Both the position numbers and the translations under genes were made by a program. A stretch of 36,866 nt of DNA from Pseudomonadota bacterium. GTDB taxonomy: Bacteria > Pseudomonadota > Gammaproteobacteria > Steroidobacterales > Steroidobacteraceae. Shown piece after piece: positions 33,486 through 36,866 of this stretch. A model generated the notes under the pieces. It did no database searches. It was not told the origin of the DNA and worked only from the letters and a program-made list of their open reading frames with translations. The stretch's first letter is position 1, and the number at the start of each line of letters is the position of its first letter. The DNA lies in NCBI GenBank assembly GCA_026398785.1, contig JAPLSF010000133.1:1-36866 (forward strand), read 5' to 3'.

Positions 33486-34366
33486 GCACGCACCTCGCCC
33501 GGTGTTGCGCCCCCAGTTTCGACTTTCGCGCCGAGCACATGGCCTTGCCGCGACGCGCGCGCAATGTCGCTCACGGAGGAAGGTGCGGTGAGCATGTACA
33601 GCGTCTTGCCATCGGAGCCGCCGAGCGCGCACGCGAAACAGGGCTGGTCCGTCTCGACGGTGGCGACGATCTTGCCTCCCGGTGCGAACAGCACGCATTC
33701 GGGGCCGATCGCGTTCGCGATCCAGACGTGGCCGTTGCGGTCGAGGCAGATGCCATCCGGCGCGCGCATGCCGACCGGTGCCCAGACGCGTCGGTTCGAC
33801 AGGTCGCCATCCGCTGCGATGTCGAACGCGGTCAATCGCAGCGCGAGCGTCTCGGCGACGACCAGCGTCTTGCCGTCCGGCGTGATCACGCTGCCGTTCG
33901 GGAAATGCATTTCCGTGCTCGCGGCGTGCACGCTGCCGTCCGGATCGACCCGTGCGAGCACTGCCGTCGGGTGGTCCGCAAGCACACCTTCGACGCCGCG
34001 CGCGTGCAGCGCGTGGTCGAGATCGAAGCCGAAGTTGCCGACGTAGGCCCGACCCAGCCGATCGACGACCATGTCGTTGCAGTGGAACGTCGCGAGGGCC
34101 GAGAGGTCGGCGTGGACCTTGACGCCATCGGCATCGACCCGCAGCACCTGTCTGCGGTGCATCGACACCACGAGCAGTCGGCCGTCCGGCAGCCACCCCA
34201 GTCCGCTGGGTTGGTCGTCGATTTCGAGTTCGGTGCGTACGTCGCCGCTCGCGTCCATCGACTTGACCGCGTGATCGTAGAAGTCGCTGAACCACAGCCG
34301 GCCATCGTGCCAGCGGGGGCCCTCGCCGAAATAGAGTCCGTCGGCGATCGCCGTTGCTCGTGTCAT
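33482..34366 (-). CDS. SMP-30/gluconolactonase-family protein
   Basis: 294 aa six-bladed propeller lactonase. Metal-site residues expected for the family are visible: Glu in 'YFGEGPRWHDGRLWFSD', Asn in 'HFPNGSVITPDGKTLVVAE' and Asp in 'APDGICLDRNGHVWIANA'. Members hydrolyse sugar or other lactones; no signal peptide, so cytoplasmic. In this operon a lactone or lactam formed from an amino acid chain is conceivable but unproven. I chose ATG 34366, 7 nt after AGGAG; a GTG two codons upstream is too close to that site. The gene is 14 bp after the retropepsin-like gene and overlaps the TerB-HIRAN gene by 4 nt. Confidence 0.9.
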   Translation of the reverse strand: MTRATAIADGLYFGEGPRWHDGRLWFSDFYDHAVKSMDASGDVRTELEIDDQPSGLGWLPDGRLLVVSMHRRQVLRVDADGVKVHADLSALATFHCNDMVVDRLGRAYVGNFGFDLDHALHARGVEGVLADHPTAVLARVDPDGSVHAASTEMHFPNGSVITPDGKTLVVAETLALRLTAFDIAADGDLSNRRVWAPVGMRAPDGICLDRNGHVWIANAIGPECVLFAPGGKIVATVETDQPCFACALGGSDGKTLYMLTAPSSVSDIARASRQGHVLGAKVETGGATPGEVRA

Positions 34367-34380
34367 GCCCACTCTCCTGG

Positions 34381-35355
34381 TCAGCGCCGAACCTTGATCT
34401 GTAATTCGTTACGACGGTAGTCGATCACCAGTGTATCGAGTACGCCAAGGACGTCCATGCCGATGATCAGCGCCGGCTTCGATACCAGCTGCCAGTGCTC
34501 GAAGATGTGCAGGTCGCTGAACAGGATCTCCGCGTTCTTCACGAGCAGGTCGCCCGCGACGATGCTCGGAATCCGCACCCGGGCCGCCGGCTGGACATCC
34601 TCGGTGACGCCGATGATCGCGTCGTCGTACTGGCCGTGCTCGCCGCGCCGGCGGGCAAGGGCTGCGCGCAATGCGAGGTTGCCGACGGTCGCCTGCGCGC
34701 CCGAGTCGATCAGGGCCGTGGTGCGAACGGTGCCGACCATGATCTCGATGCGCATGCCGCGGCTCACGCTGTACTTGAACGGCACCGTCGAGAATCCGGC
34801 AGGAGCAGCCGCACCGTGTGAGCGAACGATGCTGATCCGGTCCTTGCGGAACTCGATGTGGATGCGCTTGTCCTTCATGCCTTCGCCGCCGAGCACGCCG
34901 TCCGCACCGCCGAAGGCGTCGGCGACGATGGGCAAAGTCGCGTTCTCGATCACCAGTTCGCCGAACTCGAGCGTGTCGGCGTGGACGGCCGGCACGATGG
35001 CGGAGCCAGTAACGCCGCGTAGTCTCACCGGCTTGGCGCGCAGCGGCAGGCCGGCATCGTCGACCACACGCTGGATGATCGCCGAGCGGGTGGCACCGGT
35101 GTCCAGCACCAGCCGGTACGGCCCCTTGCCGTTGATCAGGACGGGTGCCCAGATGCGGCCGATCCGGTCGCGCGTCGTCGGGGCGACGTAACGCGGTTCC
35201 GGTGCGCTGACGACGACTTCTTCGATGTGCTGGGGCTCTGGCGCCTCGGCCTGGGCCAGCGCATGGGACGCGGACAGGGGAGCGACAACGACCCACAAGG
35301 CGAGGGCAAGTGTGGGCGCCGAAGACTGTCGGCAGGTGCGGAATCGCACGACCAT
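34381..35355 (-). CDS. Exported tandem retropepsin-like aspartic protease
   Basis: 324 aa. Signal peptide 1-34 (ALA-QA). Two retropepsin-like halves follow: the first with 'LVLDTGATRSAI' (Asp85), the second with 'ALIDSGAQATVGN' (Asp217). Each half also has a downstream hydrophobic 'ADGVLGGEG' / 'ALIIGMDVLG' element expected to be the psi-loop. Two Asp-Thr/Ser-Gly sites in one chain could fold into a single active site like a pepsin, whereas retroviral proteases need two chains. The first mature residues contain 'HIEEVVVSA', strikingly like the plug entry of TonB-dependent receptors ('EEVVVTA'). It is the first gene of the long minus-strand run and probably carries its promoter. No ribosome-binding site is visible before the ATG. 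Confidence 0.82.
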   Translation of the reverse strand: MVVRFRTCRQSSAPTLALALWVVVAPLSASHALAQAEAPEPQHIEEVVVSAPEPRYVAPTTRDRIGRIWAPVLINGKGPYRLVLDTGATRSAIIQRVVDDAGLPLRAKPVRLRGVTGSAIVPAVHADTLEFGELVIENATLPIVADAFGGADGVLGGEGMKDKRIHIEFRKDRISIVRSHGAAAPAGFSTVPFKYSVSRGMRIEIMVGTVRTTALIDSGAQATVGNLALRAALARRRGEHGQYDDAIIGVTEDVQPAARVRIPSIVAGDLLVKNAEILFSDLHIFEHWQLVSKPALIIGMDVLGVLDTLVIDYRRNELQIKVRR

Positions 35356-35364
35356 ACTTAGGCT

Positions 35365-35393
35365 ATATCACGTCCCGGGGGCACAGCGGGCAA
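35365..35393 (-). promoter_or_regulatory. Possible promoter of the 13-gene operon
   Basis: On the minus strand TTGCCC (35393-35388), a 17-bp spacer and TGATAT (35370-35365) resemble sigma-70 boxes (4/6 and 3/6). The expected transcript would start only a few bases before the ATG at 35355, which agrees with the lack of a ribosome-binding site there (near-leaderless mRNA). Weak evidence. Confidence 0.22.
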
Positions 35394-35444
35394 GGCCGAT
35401 CGCTTTCCGCTAGTATCTCCGGTCTTGGCAAGGAGTGCGTCGTC

Positions 35445-35756
35445 CTGAGTCCGTCCCGTCGCCACTGGCTGACTGCCTTCGCGCTGATTGCGTTCCTCTT
35501 TGCGCAATCGGCGGCGTTGCTGCATGAACTGAGTCATGCCGCCAGCGGGCCCGACCAGCAGCTCCCGGCCGGGGAACGCACCAGCCTTTGCAAGGAATGC
35601 GTCTCGCACGCGCCGCTGCTGGCCATGGCCGGCGGTGCCGCGGTCGTGTTATTCCTGGCGCTCCAGGTCTCCGGCACGCTGCGACCCTGTCGCTTCGACG
35701 CCCCGGTGCTGCGCGCTGCGCGCCGCGCCTTTCTCGCCCGCGCTCCTCCTCGCTGA
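35445..35756 (+). CDS. Small DUF2946-like membrane or exported protein, probable CTG start
   Basis: 103 aa. The sequence starts like a signal or anchor segment ('SPSRRHWLTAFALIAFLFAQSAALLHELSH'), has a His pair (HELSH), a CKEC motif, a second hydrophobic helix ('LLAMAGGAAVVLFLALQV') and a basic tail. His pairs plus CxxC are found in DUF2946-like proteins near metal-transport genes. No ATG, GTG or TTG lies at the right place: AGGAG at 35431-35435 is followed 9 nt later by CTG (35445), exactly at the natural N-terminus. A GTG far upstream (35310) is in frame but would add 45 unlikely residues and overlap the divergent gene. A hairpin and the porin gene follow. Confidence 0.65.
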   Translation: MSPSRRHWLTAFALIAFLFAQSAALLHELSHAASGPDQQLPAGERTSLCKECVSHAPLLAMAGGAAVVLFLALQVSGTLRPCRFDAPVLRAARRAFLARAPPR

Positions 35757-35778
35757 ACGATCGATCCGCTCGATCACG

Positions 35779-35797
35779 CCGGCCGCTTCGCGGCCGG
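35779..35797 (+). terminator. Hairpin after the DUF2946-like gene
   Basis: CCGGCCGC-TTC-GCGGCCGG: a perfect 8-bp GC stem with a 3-nt loop, 22 bp after the stop codon, followed by TCAGTCTTTATT, a weak T-rich tract. It could terminate or attenuate transcription before the porin gene, whose GAGG site begins 17 bp further on. Confidence 0.5.
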
Positions 35798-35825
35798 TCA
35801 GTCTTTATTCAACGAGGATCATCCG

Positions 35826-36866
35826 ATGGGATATTTTTCCCGAATCATCGGGCCCGTGGCCATTGCGGCCATGGTGGCCCCCGCCAACGGTCAGGCGGCC
35901 GACGATGTCGAAGCACTGCGTGCCGAGATCGCCGCGATCAGGACCGAGTACGCGCAGCGCGTGACCGCGCTCGAAGCCCGCATCGATCAATTGGAAACGA
36001 CGGCAACGGTGGCGGCCGCCGCACCGGTCGAACCGCCGCCCCCGGCGCCGTCGGCACCTGCGCGTAATTCCTCTGCGTTCAATCCGTCCATCTCAGTGAT
36101 CCTGGCCGGCAACTACGCCGACCTGTCGCAGGATCCGGGCGATTTCAACTTTGCCGGCTTCATGCCGAGCGGCGGCGAAATCGGCCCGGGCGAACGCAGT
36201 TTCAACCTTGGTGAATCCGAGGTCACGTTCGCTGCCAGCGTCGATCCGTATTTCACCGCCGCGCTGACCCTGGCCCTGTCAGCCGCAGGCGAACTTGGCG
36301 TCGAAGAGGCGTTCGCTCGCACCACGTCGCTGCCCGCTGGACTGTCGTTGAAGGGTGGGCGTTTCTTCTCGGGCTTCGGCTACCTGAACGAAATCCATGC
36401 ACACGCGTGGGACTTCGTCGACCAGCCGCTCGTGTACCAGGCCTTCTATGGCGGCCAGTATGCCCAGGACGGCGTGCAGGTGAAGTGGCTCGCGCCGACG
36501 GAAGTGTTCCTTGAATTCGGAGCCGAAACGGGCAATGGTGGTGAATTCCCGGGCACGCGCCTGGGTCGCAACGGGCTTAATGGCGCGACGCTGTTCACGC
36601 ATGTCGGCGGTGATCTCGGCGACTCGATCGGGTGGCGTGCGGGATTGTCGTGGGTGGACATGGACGGCGAAGACCGTGCCTACGAGGACATCGACAGCGC
36701 CGGCAATGCGGTCGTGAATTCGTTTACCGGCAGTTCCGAGACGTGGATCGTCGACGCGACGTTCAAGTGGACGCCGGCGTCCAGCACCCGTCGCCAGGCC
36801 TTCAAGCTGCAGGCGGAGTTCATGCGTCGCACCGAAGACGGGTCGCTTGCCTACGACGTCGAAGAC
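35826..36866 (+). CDS. Outer-membrane porin-like protein, N-terminal part
   Basis: 347 codons are present and the gene runs off the window. GAGG site 8 nt before the ATG. A signal peptide (1-24, GQA-AD) is followed by a short coiled coil ('VEALRAEIAAIRTEYAQRVTALEARIDQLE' region, with Leu/Ile/Val at heptad spacing), a Pro/Ala linker and a beta-rich barrel with alternating hydrophobic residues and many Gly/Tyr/Phe ('ISVILAGNYADL', 'GGRFFSGFGYLNEIHAH', 'VKWLAPTEVFLEFGAETGNGGEFPG'). N-terminal coiled coil plus barrel is common in OprP-like porins and in unnamed outer-membrane proteins of gammaproteobacteria linked to metal uptake genes. Ligand unknown. Confidence 0.8.
   Translation, partial: MGYFSRIIGPVAIAAMVAPANGQAADDVEALRAEIAAIRTEYAQRVTALEARIDQLETTATVAAAAPVEPPPPAPSAPARNSSAFNPSISVILAGNYADLSQDPGDFNFAGFMPSGGEIGPGERSFNLGESEVTFAASVDPYFTAALTLALSAAGELGVEEAFARTTSLPAGLSLKGGRFFSGFGYLNEIHAHAWDFVDQPLVYQAFYGGQYAQDGVQVKWLAPTEVFLEFGAETGNGGEFPGTRLGRNGLNGATLFTHVGGDLGDSIGWRAGLSWVDMDGEDRAYEDIDSAGNAVVNSFTGSSETWIVDATFKWTPASSTRRQAFKLQAEFMRRTEDGSLAYDVED

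Noticed and set aside
30891-34295. Long minus-strand frames overlapping the M3-like peptidase and extending the TerB-HIRAN gene into the SMP-30 gene
   Set aside because: Out of frame with the domains that show catalytic motifs; composition typical of shadow frames. The TerB-HIRAN start at 33485 is supported by the ATGA overlap.

Overview
The window looks like chromosomal DNA of a Gram-negative, GC-rich proteobacterium. I favour a gammaproteobacterium of the Steroidobacter/Nevskia/Xanthomonas type. The reasons are a strong G/C bias at third codon positions, many Sec signal peptides on periplasmic enzymes, an outer-membrane porin, a PQQ/cytochrome c dehydrogenase and CRP-type DNA sites. The taxonomic guess is inference only. 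I see no tRNA, rRNA, insertion sequence, integrase or CRISPR array.

Left third (1-14.9 kb), mixed strands: the end of a GcvT-like gene, a PAT/AmpG-type transporter, a small secreted protein, a periplasmic catalase-peroxidase, a secreted M14 carboxypeptidase, two secreted proteins of unknown role (one an M15-like peptidase fold lacking its catalytic Glu), a secreted His-rich protein, a TIR-TPR gene broken by an in-frame stop, a membrane GGDEF-EAL protein and a D,D-endopeptidase. Several divergent promoter regions hold clear palindromes: a perfect 20-bp one, a TetR-like one, and a perfect CRP/Vfr/Clp-type site upstream of the GGDEF-EAL gene.

Middle (15-18.6 kb), minus strand: protein-L-isoaspartate methyltransferase, a YbhB/YbcL protein, a histidine-phosphatase remnant and a polyvinyl-alcohol-dehydrogenase-like quinohaemoprotein. 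A hairpin with A/T flanks separates these from the block to their right.

Right half (18.7-35.4 kb), a run of 13 minus-strand genes read from right to left with short gaps or 4-nt overlaps: tandem retropepsin-like protein, SMP-30 lactonase-like protein, TerB-HIRAN membrane protein, M3-like secreted peptidase, class III aminotransferase, P5C-dehydrogenase-like aldehyde dehydrogenase, two-subunit CatI/CatJ-type CoA transferase, a second class III aminotransferase, APC amino acid permease, an M14-DUF885 double-peptidase fusion, a PAT/RhtX-type transporter and an alkylglycerol-monooxygenase-like membrane oxidase. The simplest reading is peptide breakdown outside the cytoplasm, uptake of the products, then transamination, semialdehyde oxidation and CoA activation of the resulting acid. 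This is the best candidate in the window for an undescribed system; its substrate is unknown.

Right edge (35.4-36.9 kb), plus strand: a small DUF2946-like membrane protein that seems to start at CTG, a hairpin, and the first 347 codons of an outer-membrane porin-like protein cut by the window edge.
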